DNA from: Allobosea sp. OK403
GTDB taxonomy: Bacteria > Pseudomonadota > Alphaproteobacteria > Rhizobiales > Beijerinckiaceae
DNA length: 64,000 bases
Assembly: GCF_900113835.1 (NCBI RefSeq)
Contig: NZ_FOQV01000002.1
Location: 806,001 to 870,000, forward strand
Reading direction: 5' to 3'
The stretch's first letter is position 1; the number at the start of each line of letters is the position of its first letter. Below the pieces are notes generated by a model that was not told where the DNA came from, did no database searches, and saw only the letters and a list, made by a program, of their open reading frames with translations. A program made the position numbers and the translations under genes. Below, one piece after another: positions 45,169 to 54,568 of this stretch.

Positions 45169-46608
45169 TCAAAGGCCGCACACCACCGGCAACACCGATT
45201 TGCCGACCTTCTCGACGATCCTGCCGGTGCTGAGCTCGCCGCCGGCAACTGCTGCGGGAAGTGAGAGCCCCGCCTTCGTAATCACGGCCTGCAAGGCCGC
45301 CGCGCCCGCCACCGCATAAGCCCGTTGCGGCGCGACCCCGGCGATCAGGATCTTGTCAGAGGGATTGGCCGTGACCAGCCCTGCCAGGCGGCCCTGCCGG
45401 TCGAAGACCGGGCTGCCGGCCTGGCCTGGCTGGAGCGGCGCGAACACGGCCGCATTCGCCCCGATCCGGACGGCTTGTCCCGGCAAGGCGAGGGCGGCGC
45501 GCTTGCCGGCATCATCGCCGAACGCCACCAGGACGAGGTTTTCGCGCTCGCCCAGCGCCTCGGAGCGGGACCCGAGCGCGGTCAGCGCCGGCCCGCCATC
45601 GACATCGAGCAAGGCGAGCCCGCTGGCATCATCCTTGGCGCGCAGCCGTGCCGGGCGCCCGCCGACCCTGAGCGAGCGGCAACCGTCGATCGCCGAGGCC
45701 GCCGTGGCCACGACCTTGTCCGACACCACGAGCCCGACGCCATAGCGCTCGGTCGGGGGCGCGACCGGACGAACAGCGGGAGGCGGCGAGCCTGCGACGC
45801 TTGCAATCGCACTCGCCGGGCTCGCCGGCGCGGGCCCCGTCGGGAAGGGCTCGAAGCTCGCAGCGATGGCGATCACCAGCTTGTCGACGCTGGCTGACAT
45901 CGTTTTGTCATAGCCGATCGAGAAGCCGCGCAGGCCTTGCGGCCCGGACGCCAAGCGGCGGTAGAACTTACCCGTGGCGGTCTCGCCGGTGATGACGAAG
46001 AAATCCGGGCGCAACAACTTGTAGGTGATCTTGCGGCCGGGGTTGTTGGGATTGACCAGGGTCGCCTTCTCGAAGACCGAGTCCAGCGTCTCTCCCGGCG
46101 GGCTCGTGGTCGCATCGAGCGTGATCTTGCCGTCGGCGCTCTGCCAGCGACTGCCGCCGGTCGGCGTCGCCTCGCGCTTGGACAGCACCTTTTCAGGAAT
46201 GCCGATCCGCATGCCGGTGCGCTCGTCATCGATCAGGCGAAACCCCGCCGCTTCGCGCGCGCCGCGGGCCGCTTGCGCAAGCGTCGCGCGCTCGGCCGGC
46301 GAGAGCACGCCATTGGGCTCGCCGCGCCCGGCCTTCAGCGCATTGATGGCGCGGAAGGTCAGCGGGCCATAGGAGCCGCTCGCCGCAGCGTTGAACAGGC
46401 CGGCCCAGATCAGATCGGTCTGAATCGCCTTGCGCTCGGCCTCGGGCAGCGCGTCGAAGCTCGCCTGCGCCGCGGCAAGCTGGGGATTGGGCGCCGGCGC
46501 GGGAGCCTGCGCCTGCGCCAGCGCCGGCAGGAACGCAAAAGCAGGAGCGGCCAGAGCCAGCCGCAACCCCACGGCCCGCCCGAAACGGGTTCTGATCGCA
46601 CTCGCCAT
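45169..46608 (-). CDS. Secreted trypsin-fold pseudo-protease with peptidoglycan-binding-like N-terminus
   Basis: The product (479 aa from the ATG at 46608, with GGAGG 6 bp upstream; an in-frame TTG at 46629 is less likely) has a signal peptide ending ALAQA. A helical domain near residues 40-100 (AIQTDLIWAGLFNAAASGSYGPLTFRAIN) resembles PG-binding folds. The C-terminal part follows the HtrA/trypsin pattern, but all three catalytic places differ: TNAHVV is TAASAI, DLALL is GLALL, and GNSGGP is GQAGSP. It should have no protease activity. It is transcribed away from the alpha-2-macroglobulin gene across 246 bp. Confidence 0.82.
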   Translation of the reverse strand: MASAIRTRFGRAVGLRLALAAPAFAFLPALAQAQAPAPAPNPQLAAAQASFDALPEAERKAIQTDLIWAGLFNAAASGSYGPLTFRAINALKAGRGEPNGVLSPAERATLAQAARGAREAAGFRLIDDERTGMRIGIPEKVLSKREATPTGGSRWQSADGKITLDATTSPPGETLDSVFEKATLVNPNNPGRKITYKLLRPDFFVITGETATGKFYRRLASGPQGLRGFSIGYDKTMSASVDKLVIAIAASFEPFPTGPAPASPASAIASVAGSPPPAVRPVAPPTERYGVGLVVSDKVVATAASAIDGCRSLRVGGRPARLRAKDDASGLALLDVDGGPALTALGSRSEALGERENLVLVAFGDDAGKRAALALPGQAVRIGANAAVFAPLQPGQAGSPVFDRQGRLAGLVTANPSDKILIAGVAPQRAYAVAGAAALQAVITKAGLSLPAAVAGGELSTGRIVEKVGKSVLPVVCGL

Positions 46609-46854
46609 CGCATGCCTCCGCCCCTGCAAGAGGCCGCATTGAGCGTCAGATCGCGCGCGCCCGCAACTGCGATGACGGAGCGAGACAAGATCAAGCGCAA
46701 GATCTCGTGCGAGCTCGCCTCATCGGGCAACGCGCACCTTTCGCATTGCGTCGGCAAGCGCCGGTGCTAGCTTGCCGGCGGGCTCAGGCTGTCATCGGGC
46801 GGACGCGGATCGCGCCGAGATTGACGCGCAAGCTCGACCGAAGAGGACACGACC

Positions 46855-49800
46855 ATGACCCTGCTCGCCCGTCTCGCGTTGCTTTTCGGTCTGGCGCTCG
46901 CCGCGCAGCCCGCTTTGGCCCAGAAGGCCTATGTTCGCAACGACCTCGCCGCCGACGGACAGCGGCTGGAGGAGCGCCTGAAGCGAGAGGTCTCGGTCAG
47001 CGGCAGGCAGGCGACTGAGGCCCTGCGAATCGGCGCCTCCGCACTCGCCCGCGGCGATGCCCGCGCCGCCTTGCCCCAGGCCAATGCCGCCGTCGTCGCC
47101 GAGCCCAACAACGCCGCCGCATGGCGCTTGATGGCGAATGCGGCCAACGCGATCGAGCCGCGCGACTATCGCGAGCGCTGGGAGTTGCGCGAACGCGCGA
47201 TCTCGGCCGCCTATCTCGCCTATCAGCGCGCCAGTTCGCGCCCCGAGGAAGCCGCATCGCTCGGCGTGCTCGCCCGCACCTTCGAGAAGAACGAGCTCTG
47301 GCGGCCGGCACTGACGACCTATCGGCTGAGCCTCGACCTCGCCGACAATGCCGGCTTGCGCACCGCCTATGAATCCCTGCGCGACAAGCGCGGCTTCCGC
47401 ATCCTCTCCAACAAGGTCGATGCCGACGCCGCCTCGCCTCGTGCCTGTTTCGAGTTCTCCGAGCCGCTGGCACGCGGCCGCGTCGATTTCGCGCCTTATG
47501 TCGCGGTTTCCGGCGGAAAGGGTGATTTCGCTGTTTCGGCCGAGGAGCGCCAGATCTGCGTCGACGGACTGCGTCATGGCGAACGCTATGCTTTCGTCAT
47601 CCGCCAGGGCGTGCCCTCGGCGATCCCCGACGAGAAGCTGCAGAAATCGGCCGATTACGAGGTCTATGTCCGCGACCGCGCGCCCTCGGTGCGCTTCACC
47701 GGCAAGAACTATGTCCTGCCGCGCACTGGCCAGCAGGGCATCCCCGTCGTCTCCGTCAATGCCAACCGGCTCGACCTCGAGGTCATGCGGATCGGCGATC
47801 GCAACCTGATCAATTCGGTCCATTCCGACGATTTCCTCGGCCAGCTCGGCTCCTACGCCTCAAAGCAGATCGCCAGCGACAAGGGCCAGAGCGTCTGGAC
47901 CGGTTCGATGGAGGTGAAGTCCGAACTGAACAAGGACGTGATCACGGCCTTCCCGGTGATCGAGGCGGTGGGCCGCCTGCAGCCCGGCGTCTATGTGATG
48001 TTCGCCAAGCCCGCCGGCGGCAACGCGACAGCGCCGCAGACCGATTCCGACAGCGACTATGACGACGGCACGACGCGCGCGACGCAATGGTTCGTCGTCT
48101 CCGATCTCGGCCTGACCTCCTTCTCCGGGCCCGACGGCGTCCATGTGCTGGTGCGCTCGCTCGCCGACGCCTCGCCCGTCGCCAATGCCGAACTCAGGCT
48201 GCTCGCCCGCAATAACGAGGTGCTGGGCACGGTGCGTTCCGATGCCAATGGCTATGCCCGCTTCGATGCCGGGCTGGGCAAGGGCCAGGGCGGCAATGCG
48301 CCGGGCCTCGTCACGGCGCTGCTGGGCGAGGATTACGGCTTCCTCGATCTGAAGCAGACGGCGTTCGATCTCTCCGATCGCGGCGTCAAGGGCCGCGTCG
48401 CGCCTTCAGGCCTCGACGCCTACCTCTACACCGAGCGCGGCGTCTACCGCTCCGGCGAGACGGTCTATCTGACCAGCCTCCTGCGCGACGCCAAGGGCGC
48501 AGCCGTCACCGGCTTGCCATTGACCATCGTGGTCAAGCGACCGGACGGCGTCGAATATCGCCGCCGCCAGGTCGAGGACCAGGGCGCCGGCGGCCGGGCC
48601 CATTCGATCCCGCTGCTGTCGGGCGCACAGACCGGCACCTGGCGCGTCCAGGCCTATGCCGACCCAAAAGGCCCCGCGATCGGCGAGGCCTCCTTCCTGG
48701 TCGAGGACTATGTCCCCGAGCGCCTGGAACTGACGCTCACACCCAAGGCCCCGGTGCTGCAGGCGGGTGAGCCGGCCGAGATCGACGTCAATGCGCGCTA
48801 TCTCTATGGCGCGCCGGGCTCCGAGCTCGACGTCAACGGCTCGATGACCATCCGCGCCGCCGCCCAAAGCGCGATCCCCGGCTTTACCGGCTATCAGGTC
48901 GGCCTCACCGACGAGGAATTCCAGCCGGTCCAGACCGATTTCGAGGAAAGCACCACGACCGACGCCTCGGGCAAGGTCACCGTCTCGAACCCCGTCGCCC
49001 AGCCCGAGACCAACCGCCCGCTCGAGGCCGAATTCACCATCCGCGTCGGCGAGCCCGGCGGGCGCGCCATCGCCCGCTCGGTGACGCTGCCGATCGTGCC
49101 CAAGGGCGCCGCGATCGGCATCAAGGCGCTGTTCAAGGATGGCGAACTCGGCAACGGTCAGACCGCCGGCTTCGAGGTCATCATGGCCAATGGCGACGGC
49201 CGTCGCCTGGCCAGGCCCGGCGTGAAATGGACCTTGTCCAAGGTCACCCGCAACTATCAATGGTTCTTCCAGGACGGGCGCTGGAATTTTGAGGGCGTGA
49301 AGCAGACCCGCCGCGTTGCCGATGGCGAGGTCGCGGTCAGCGCCGATGCCGCCGCCTCGATCTCGGCCCCGGTGCAATGGGGCAATTATCGCCTCGACGT
49401 CGCCGCGGACGGCCCCGACTCCACCGAAAGCTCGCTTTCCTTCACCGTCGGCTATGAGGCCGACAAGACCGCCGATACGCCCGATGTCCTCGACGTCGCG
49501 CTCGACAAGAACGCCTATGCCAATGGCGAGACCATGCAGGTGCGCCTGGCGCCGCGCTTCGCCGGCAAGGCGACGCTCGCCGTGATCAGCGACCGCGTCA
49601 ACGAGATCCGCACCATCGATGTCGCCGCCAATGGCTCGACGGCTTCCATCCCCGTCAAGGCCGAATGGGGCGCGAGCGCCTATCTCGTCGTGCTCGCTCA
49701 CCGCCCGATGGACACCGCCGCCCAGCGTCTGCCCGGCCGCGCCATCGGCCTGTCCTGGTTCGCCATCGGCAAGGAGAACCGCACGCTCGCCATCGATCTC

Positions 49801-52107
49801 GGCGCGCCCAATCTGGTGCGCCCGCTGACGACGCTGTCGCTGCCGGTCAAGGTCACCGGCGCGAGAGCGGGCGAGGATGCCTTCGTCACGGTCGCGGCCG
49901 TTGATATCGGCATCCTCAACCTCACCCGCTTCGAATCGCCCGATCCGAGCAAGTTCTTCTTCGGTCAGCGCCAGATCGGCCATGAACTGCGCGATCTCTA
50001 TGGCTATCTGATCGACGGCATGCAGGGCGTGCGCGGCGCGATCCGCACCGGCGGCGACGGCGCACCAGCGCTTGGCGGCGAAAAGCCGACGCAGGAGCCG
50101 CTCGCTCGCTACTCCGGCGTGGTCAAGGTCGGTGCGGACGGCATGGCCAAGGTCGATTTCGACCTGCCGGCCTTCAACGGCTCGGTTCGCGTCATGGCGG
50201 TCGCCTGGTCGGCCGGACGCACCGGGCAGGCCAGCGCCGACGTGATCATCCGCGACCAGGTCGTCGCGCAGGCGACGCTGCCGCGCTTCCTCGCCATCGG
50301 CGACCAGTCGCGCTTCCATCTCGCGATCAACAATGTCGAGGGACCCGCCGGCCCCTATGTCGTCGATCTCGATGTGAGGGGCCCCGTGCTGGTTGCCGCC
50401 GACGCGACGCGCAGGACGCTCCAGCTCGCGGTCGGCGCCAAGAGCGAGCTCACCATCCCGGTCACGGCGGCGGGTCTTGGCCGCGCCGAATTCGATGTCC
50501 GCATCACCGGGCCCGGAGGCATCGGGACGGTGCAGAACCTCGCCGTGCGCGTGCAGCCCTCGGCCAATACGATCGCGCGGCGCATCGTCCGGCCGATCCC
50601 CGGCAATGGCGGTTCAATCACGGTCTCATCCGACCTGATGGCCGATCTCGTGCCGAATTCCGGGCAGGTCTCCGTCTCGGTCTCGCCGCTCGCCTCGCTC
50701 GATGTGCCGGCGCTGCTGAAGGCGCTCGACCGCTACCCCTATGGCTGCACCGAGCAGACCGTGAGCCGCGCCTTGCCGCTGCTCTCGGTCAACAAGCTCG
50801 CCACGCTGGAGAACCTGGCGCTCGACGCCAATGCCGATGAGCGGGTCAATGGCGCGATCGAGCGCGTGCTCGCCCGCCAGGGCGCCAACGGCTCCTTCGG
50901 GCTCTGGGGCGTCGGCGGCGAGGATCTCTGGCTCGACGCCTTCGTCGCGGATTTCCTGACACGGGCGCGCGAGCGCCAGTTCCAGGTGCCGCAGATCGCC
51001 TTCAACCTCGCTCTCGACCGCCTGCGCAACCAGGTCGTCAACACCAGCGAGATCAACAAGGAGGAGGCCGCCGGCATCGCCTATGCGCTTTATGTGCTTG
51101 CCCGCAACGGCCGGCCGGTGATGGGCGATCTGCGCTATCTCGCCGACAACAAGCTCGCCGATTTCGCGACGCCATTGGCGCGCGGGCAGATCGGCGCCGC
51201 GCTCTCGGCGCTGGGCGATCGCGGCCGTGGCCGCGCCGCCTTCACCAGTGCGCTCGCCCTGCTGCAGGACGCGCGCGATGACGGCCTCTCGCGGCCCGAT
51301 TACGGCACGCGCCTGCGTGACGGGGCGGGCGTGCTCGCCCTGATCGCCGAAGCCAATGGCGAGCGCGCCGACATCACCCGCGCGGCCGCGATCGTCGACA
51401 CGGCGCGCGGTAGCGCGCGCTACAACTCGACGCAGGAGCAGATGTGGATGGTCGTCGCCGCCCAGGCGCTGGCCAAGGACGCCGAGGGCATGACGCTCAC
51501 GGTCGATGGCGCCGAGCGCAAGGGGCCGCTCTACCGCACCATCTCCGCCGAAGCGCTGGAGGCCAAGCCGTTGACCGTCGCCAATCCAGGCGCCGCCTCG
51601 GCACAGGCCGTGATCACCGTCTCGGGTATTCCAACCGGCGCGGAGCCGGCGCTGAACCAGGGCTTCGGCCTGGAGCGGGTGATCTACACGATGAAGGGCG
51701 AGAAGGCCGATCCGGCGCGATTGCGCCAGAACGAGCGCTATGTCGTGGCGCTGAACGTCACCGAACCCGCCTCGCGCTATGGCCGGGTGCTGCTGGTCGA
51801 TCCCGTGCCGGCCGGGCTCGAGATCGAGAACGCCAACCTGACCGAGGGCGCCTCCGTCGCCGGGCTCGACTGGCTGAAGCAGGAGGTGACGCCGGTCCAC
51901 ACGGAAGCCCGCGACGACCGCTATGTCGCAGCCTTCGATCGCGATGGCAGCTCGAGCCAGAAGCTCGCCTTCACCATCGCCTATATCGTCCGGGCCGTCT
52001 CGCCCGGCCGCTATGTCGCGCCGGCGGGTGTGATCGAGGACATGTACAGGCCGGATCGTTTCGGGCGGACCGCGTTCGGAACGGTGGATATTTCGTCGGC
52101 GCGATAG
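46855..52107 (+). CDS. yfhM: Bacterial alpha-2-macroglobulin with thioester motif
   Basis: The product (1750 aa) is a periplasmic protease trap of the YfhM class. The signal peptide LALAAQPALAQK has no lipobox Cys, so unlike E. coli ECAM it is probably soluble rather than a lipoprotein. MG-like beta domains follow (YLYTERGVYRSGETVYLTSL; VRVMAVAWSAGRTGQASADV). The thioester motif YGCTEQT with Cys about residue 1298 is intact, followed by the alpha/alpha toroid TED. It precedes pbpC by only 10 bp, the usual pairing thought to protect the cell wall when PBP1C repairs it. Confidence 0.94.
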   Translation: MTLLARLALLFGLALAAQPALAQKAYVRNDLAADGQRLEERLKREVSVSGRQATEALRIGASALARGDARAALPQANAAVVAEPNNAAAWRLMANAANAIEPRDYRERWELRERAISAAYLAYQRASSRPEEAASLGVLARTFEKNELWRPALTTYRLSLDLADNAGLRTAYESLRDKRGFRILSNKVDADAASPRACFEFSEPLARGRVDFAPYVAVSGGKGDFAVSAEERQICVDGLRHGERYAFVIRQGVPSAIPDEKLQKSADYEVYVRDRAPSVRFTGKNYVLPRTGQQGIPVVSVNANRLDLEVMRIGDRNLINSVHSDDFLGQLGSYASKQIASDKGQSVWTGSMEVKSELNKDVITAFPVIEAVGRLQPGVYVMFAKPAGGNATAPQTDSDSDYDDGTTRATQWFVVSDLGLTSFSGPDGVHVLVRSLADASPVANAELRLLARNNEVLGTVRSDANGYARFDAGLGKGQGGNAPGLVTALLGEDYGFLDLKQTAFDLSDRGVKGRVAPSGLDAYLYTERGVYRSGETVYLTSLLRDAKGAAVTGLPLTIVVKRPDGVEYRRRQVEDQGAGGRAHSIPLLSGAQTGTWRVQAYADPKGPAIGEASFLVEDYVPERLELTLTPKAPVLQAGEPAEIDVNARYLYGAPGSELDVNGSMTIRAAAQSAIPGFTGYQVGLTDEEFQPVQTDFEESTTTDASGKVTVSNPVAQPETNRPLEAEFTIRVGEPGGRAIARSVTLPIVPKGAAIGIKALFKDGELGNGQTAGFEVIMANGDGRRLARPGVKWTLSKVTRNYQWFFQDGRWNFEGVKQTRRVADGEVAVSADAAASISAPVQWGNYRLDVAADGPDSTESSLSFTVGYEADKTADTPDVLDVALDKNAYANGETMQVRLAPRFAGKATLAVISDRVNEIRTIDVAANGSTASIPVKAEWGASAYLVVLAHRPMDTAAQRLPGRAIGLSWFAIGKENRTLAIDLGAPNLVRPLTTLSLPVKVTGARAGEDAFVTVAAVDIGILNLTRFESPDPSKFFFGQRQIGHELRDLYGYLIDGMQGVRGAIRTGGDGAPALGGEKPTQEPLARYSGVVKVGADGMAKVDFDLPAFNGSVRVMAVAWSAGRTGQASADVIIRDQVVAQATLPRFLAIGDQSRFHLAINNVEGPAGPYVVDLDVRGPVLVAADATRRTLQLAVGAKSELTIPVTAAGLGRAEFDVRITGPGGIGTVQNLAVRVQPSANTIARRIVRPIPGNGGSITVSSDLMADLVPNSGQVSVSVSPLASLDVPALLKALDRYPYGCTEQTVSRALPLLSVNKLATLENLALDANADERVNGAIERVLARQGANGSFGLWGVGGEDLWLDAFVADFLTRARERQFQVPQIAFNLALDRLRNQVVNTSEINKEEAAGIAYALYVLARNGRPVMGDLRYLADNKLADFATPLARGQIGAALSALGDRGRGRAAFTSALALLQDARDDGLSRPDYGTRLRDGAGVLALIAEANGERADITRAAAIVDTARGSARYNSTQEQMWMVVAAQALAKDAEGMTLTVDGAERKGPLYRTISAEALEAKPLTVANPGAASAQAVITVSGIPTGAEPALNQGFGLERVIYTMKGEKADPARLRQNERYVVALNVTEPASRYGRVLLVDPVPAGLEIENANLTEGASVAGLDWLKQEVTPVHTEARDDRYVAAFDRDGSSSQKLAFTIAYIVRAVSPGRYVAPAGVIEDMYRPDRFGRTAFGTVDISSAR

Positions 52108-52117
52108 AGGCTTCGCC

Positions 52118-54457
52118 GTGAAGGCACAGGACGACGAGACGAGCGCGACAGACCCCCCTCTCCCACCCATCTCGGGCTTGCCCGAGATGGGCAGAGATGA
52201 GTGCCAAAGTCGGGAACACCCGACTTTGGTGCGGGAGAGGGTTGGGGTGAGGGGGCGCCGTGCCCTTCATCATTGGCGTCTCTCGCTTCACACGCTTATC
52301 GGAAAGGTCGCGAGCCCCCTCATCCGGCTCGGCTTCGCCGAGCCACCTTCTCCCGCAAGGGGAGAAGGGATAGACACCCGCCGCTTCGGCAAACTGAAGT
52401 TCGCCGCAGCCGCTCTTGGCCTTGTCGTAACAGGCGCCACCGCCGCCCTCCTCGCCTACGCCGCCTCCCTGCCCCCGCTCGACCTCGCCGCCGCCTCGGA
52501 TCGTTCGACCGTCGTGCTCGACCGCGAAGGCAAACTGCTGCGGCCCTTCCTCACCGATGACGGGCGCTGGAAGCTCCCCGTCACCGCTGAGGATGTCGAT
52601 CCGCGCTATCTCGCCATGCTCAAGGCCTATGAGGACAAGCGCTTCGACAATCATTGGGGCATCGACCCGCTCGGGCTTGCCCGTGCCGCCGGCCAGATGC
52701 TGCTGAGCGGGCGTGTGATCTCGGGCGGCTCGACCTTGACCATGCAGGTCGCGCGCCTGCTCGAGCCGCGCGAGGAGCGCTCGCTCTCTGCCAAATTGCG
52801 CCAGCTCATCCGCGCGATCGAGCTCGAGCGTCGCTTCGATAAGCGCAGCATTCTCGACCTTTACCTGACGCTCGCCCCCTTCGGCGGCAATCTCGAAGGC
52901 GTGCGTGCTGCCAGCTTCGCCTATTTCGGCAAGGAGCCGAAGCGCCTCTCGACGGCGGAAGCCGCGCTGCTCGTCGCTCTGCCGCAATCGCCCGAGACAC
53001 GCCGGCCCGACCGTCTCAACGAGGCTGCCCGCAAGGCCCGCGAACGGGTCTTGGCGCGTGTCGAGGCGGCGGGGCTGGCGACGGCGTCGGAGGTCGCAGC
53101 TGCCCGGGCTGAGGCGATCCCGACGACGCGCAAACCGTTCCCCAACCTCGCGCCCCATGTCGCCGAGCAGGTCGTGGCGGAAACGCCCGACGCCCACGCC
53201 CACAGGCTCACCATCGACGGCCGCCTCCAGGCCAATCTTGAAAACCTCGCCCGGGAGCGCAGCGCGGGGCTCGCGCCCCAGATCTCGATCGCCATCCTCG
53301 TTGCCGACAATGAGACCGGCGAGATCCGCGCCTCGGTCGGCGGCGTCGATTATTTCGCCGCCGAGCGCGCCGGCTCGCTCGACCTGACGCGGGCGTTGCG
53401 CTCGCCCGGCTCGGCGCTGAAGCCCTTCATCTATGCGCTCGCCTTTGACAACGGCATCGCCCATCCCGAGACGATGCTGGAGGACCGGCCGGCGCGCTAC
53501 GGCATCTATGTGCCGGAGAATTTCGATCTGAGCTTCCAGGGCATGGTCTCGGCTCGCAAGGCATTGCAGCTCTCGCTCAACGTCCCCGCCGTCGAGCTTT
53601 TATCCGCGCTCGGGCCGCAGCGCTTCCTGTCGCGATTGCGTGACGCCGGCGCGGCCATAGCCATGCCGAAGGAGGGCGGCGCGCCGGGCTTGGCCGTCGG
53701 TCTGGGTGGCCTGGGGATCACGCTGCAGGATCTGACCCGGCTTTATGTCGGGCTCGCGCGCGGCGGCGAGATGACGCCGCTGCGGCTTAAGACCGAAAGC
53801 CAGGCGAGCGAACCCTCGCCCCGTCTCGTCGACCCCGTCGCCGCCTGGTATGTCACCGACACGCTGCTCGGCGCCCCCGCGCCGCAGAACGCCCTGCCCG
53901 GGCGCATCGCCTACAAGACCGGCACGTCCTATGGCTATCGCGACGCCTGGGCGGTCGGCTTCGACCGCAAGCACACCATCGGCGTCTGGGTCGGACGGGC
54001 CGACAATGGCGCGGTGCCGGGGCTGGTCGGGCGCGTGGTCGCGGCGCCGATCCTGTTCGACGCCTTCGCTCGGGCCGGCATCGACCCTCGCCCCTTCCCG
54101 CAGCCGCCCAATGCCATCATCGCGACCGCGGCGCATCTGCCGCCGCCCCTGCGCCATCTGCGCCAGGACGTGCCCAAGACGATCGCCGCGATGACCACCG
54201 CGTCACTGAAGCTCGCCTTCCCGCCGGAAGGCGCACGGATCGATCTCGCAGCCTCCGCGCTCGACGGCCGCAGCCAGCTCAACCTCAAGGTCGCGGGCGG
54301 CGCACCGCCCTATACCTGGCTCGTCGACGGCACTCCCGTGCTGGAGCCGACCCGCCGCCGTGAAGCCGCCTGGCAACCGCCCGGAAAAGGCTTCGTCCGG
54401 ATCTCGGTGATCGACGGGACCGGCGCGAGCGAGAGTGTTTCGGTGCGGTTGCAGTAA
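52118..54457 (+). CDS. pbpC: Penicillin-binding protein 1C, with repeat-derived N-terminus
   Basis: The product (779 aa from the GTG at 52118) is a bifunctional murein synthase. After one membrane helix (LKFAAAALGLVVTGATAALLAYA, about residue 95-117) comes the GT51 domain (KAYEDKRFDNHWGIDPLGL with the catalytic Glu), then the transpeptidase with SALK (nucleophile Ser), SLN and KTGTSYGYRDAW, and the PBP1C C-terminal beta domain. Residues about 12-85 are encoded by palindromic repeat DNA and have no family similarity. No start codon exists between that region and the membrane helix. Confidence 0.9.
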   Translation: MKAQDDETSATDPPLPPISGLPEMGRDECQSREHPTLVRERVGVRGRRALHHWRLSLHTLIGKVASPLIRLGFAEPPSPARGEGIDTRRFGKLKFAAAALGLVVTGATAALLAYAASLPPLDLAAASDRSTVVLDREGKLLRPFLTDDGRWKLPVTAEDVDPRYLAMLKAYEDKRFDNHWGIDPLGLARAAGQMLLSGRVISGGSTLTMQVARLLEPREERSLSAKLRQLIRAIELERRFDKRSILDLYLTLAPFGGNLEGVRAASFAYFGKEPKRLSTAEAALLVALPQSPETRRPDRLNEAARKARERVLARVEAAGLATASEVAAARAEAIPTTRKPFPNLAPHVAEQVVAETPDAHAHRLTIDGRLQANLENLARERSAGLAPQISIAILVADNETGEIRASVGGVDYFAAERAGSLDLTRALRSPGSALKPFIYALAFDNGIAHPETMLEDRPARYGIYVPENFDLSFQGMVSARKALQLSLNVPAVELLSALGPQRFLSRLRDAGAAIAMPKEGGAPGLAVGLGGLGITLQDLTRLYVGLARGGEMTPLRLKTESQASEPSPRLVDPVAAWYVTDTLLGAPAPQNALPGRIAYKTGTSYGYRDAWAVGFDRKHTIGVWVGRADNGAVPGLVGRVVAAPILFDAFARAGIDPRPFPQPPNAIIATAAHLPPPLRHLRQDVPKTIAAMTTASLKLAFPPEGARIDLAASALDGRSQLNLKVAGGAPPYTWLVDGTPVLEPTRRREAAWQPPGKGFVRISVIDGTGASESVSVRLQ
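52153..52372. repeat. Composite palindromic element inside the pbpC reading frame
   Basis: It includes two 26-bp hairpins, CCCATCTCGGGC/GCCCGAGATGGG (52166-52191) and CCAAAGTCGGG/CCCGACTTTGG (52204-52229), framed by CCCTCTCCC and GGGAGAGGG. Beyond lie GGGTGAGGGGGC/GCCCCCTCATCC and CCTTCTCCC/GGGGAGAAGG. Similar CTCTCCC/GGGAGAGGG arms occur between phnD and phnE. The element is read through in frame at the start of pbpC. Confidence 0.85.
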
Positions 54458-54476
54458 GCGCAGTACTACCGCTTTT

Positions 54477-54556
54477 CGTCATTGCGAGCGCAGCGAAGCA
54501 ATCCAGAAGGTCGCGCTCGACGCCCCTTGGATTGCTTCGCTGCGCTCGCAATGACG
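54477..54556. repeat. Palindromic repeat, GTCATTGCGAG / GAAGCAATCC family
   Basis: It is a near-perfect inverted repeat from CGTCATTGCGAGCGCAGCGA to TCGCTGCGCTCGCAATGACG with inner GAAGCAATCCA/TTGGATTGCTTC. It lies between the convergent pbpC and RND pump genes. Confidence 0.92.
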
Positions 54557-54568
54557 GGGAAGCGCCGG

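Noticed and set aside
46609-46854. Riboswitch or small RNA in the protease/macroglobulin divergent gap
   Set aside because: Only a short CGCCGG/CCGGCG stem was seen near 46760; no known aptamer pattern.
9639-54556. CRISPR array from the recurring GTCATTGCGAG and CGTCATCC repeats
   Set aside because: Copies are dispersed kilobases apart, are palindromic, lie between unrelated genes, and no cas genes are present.
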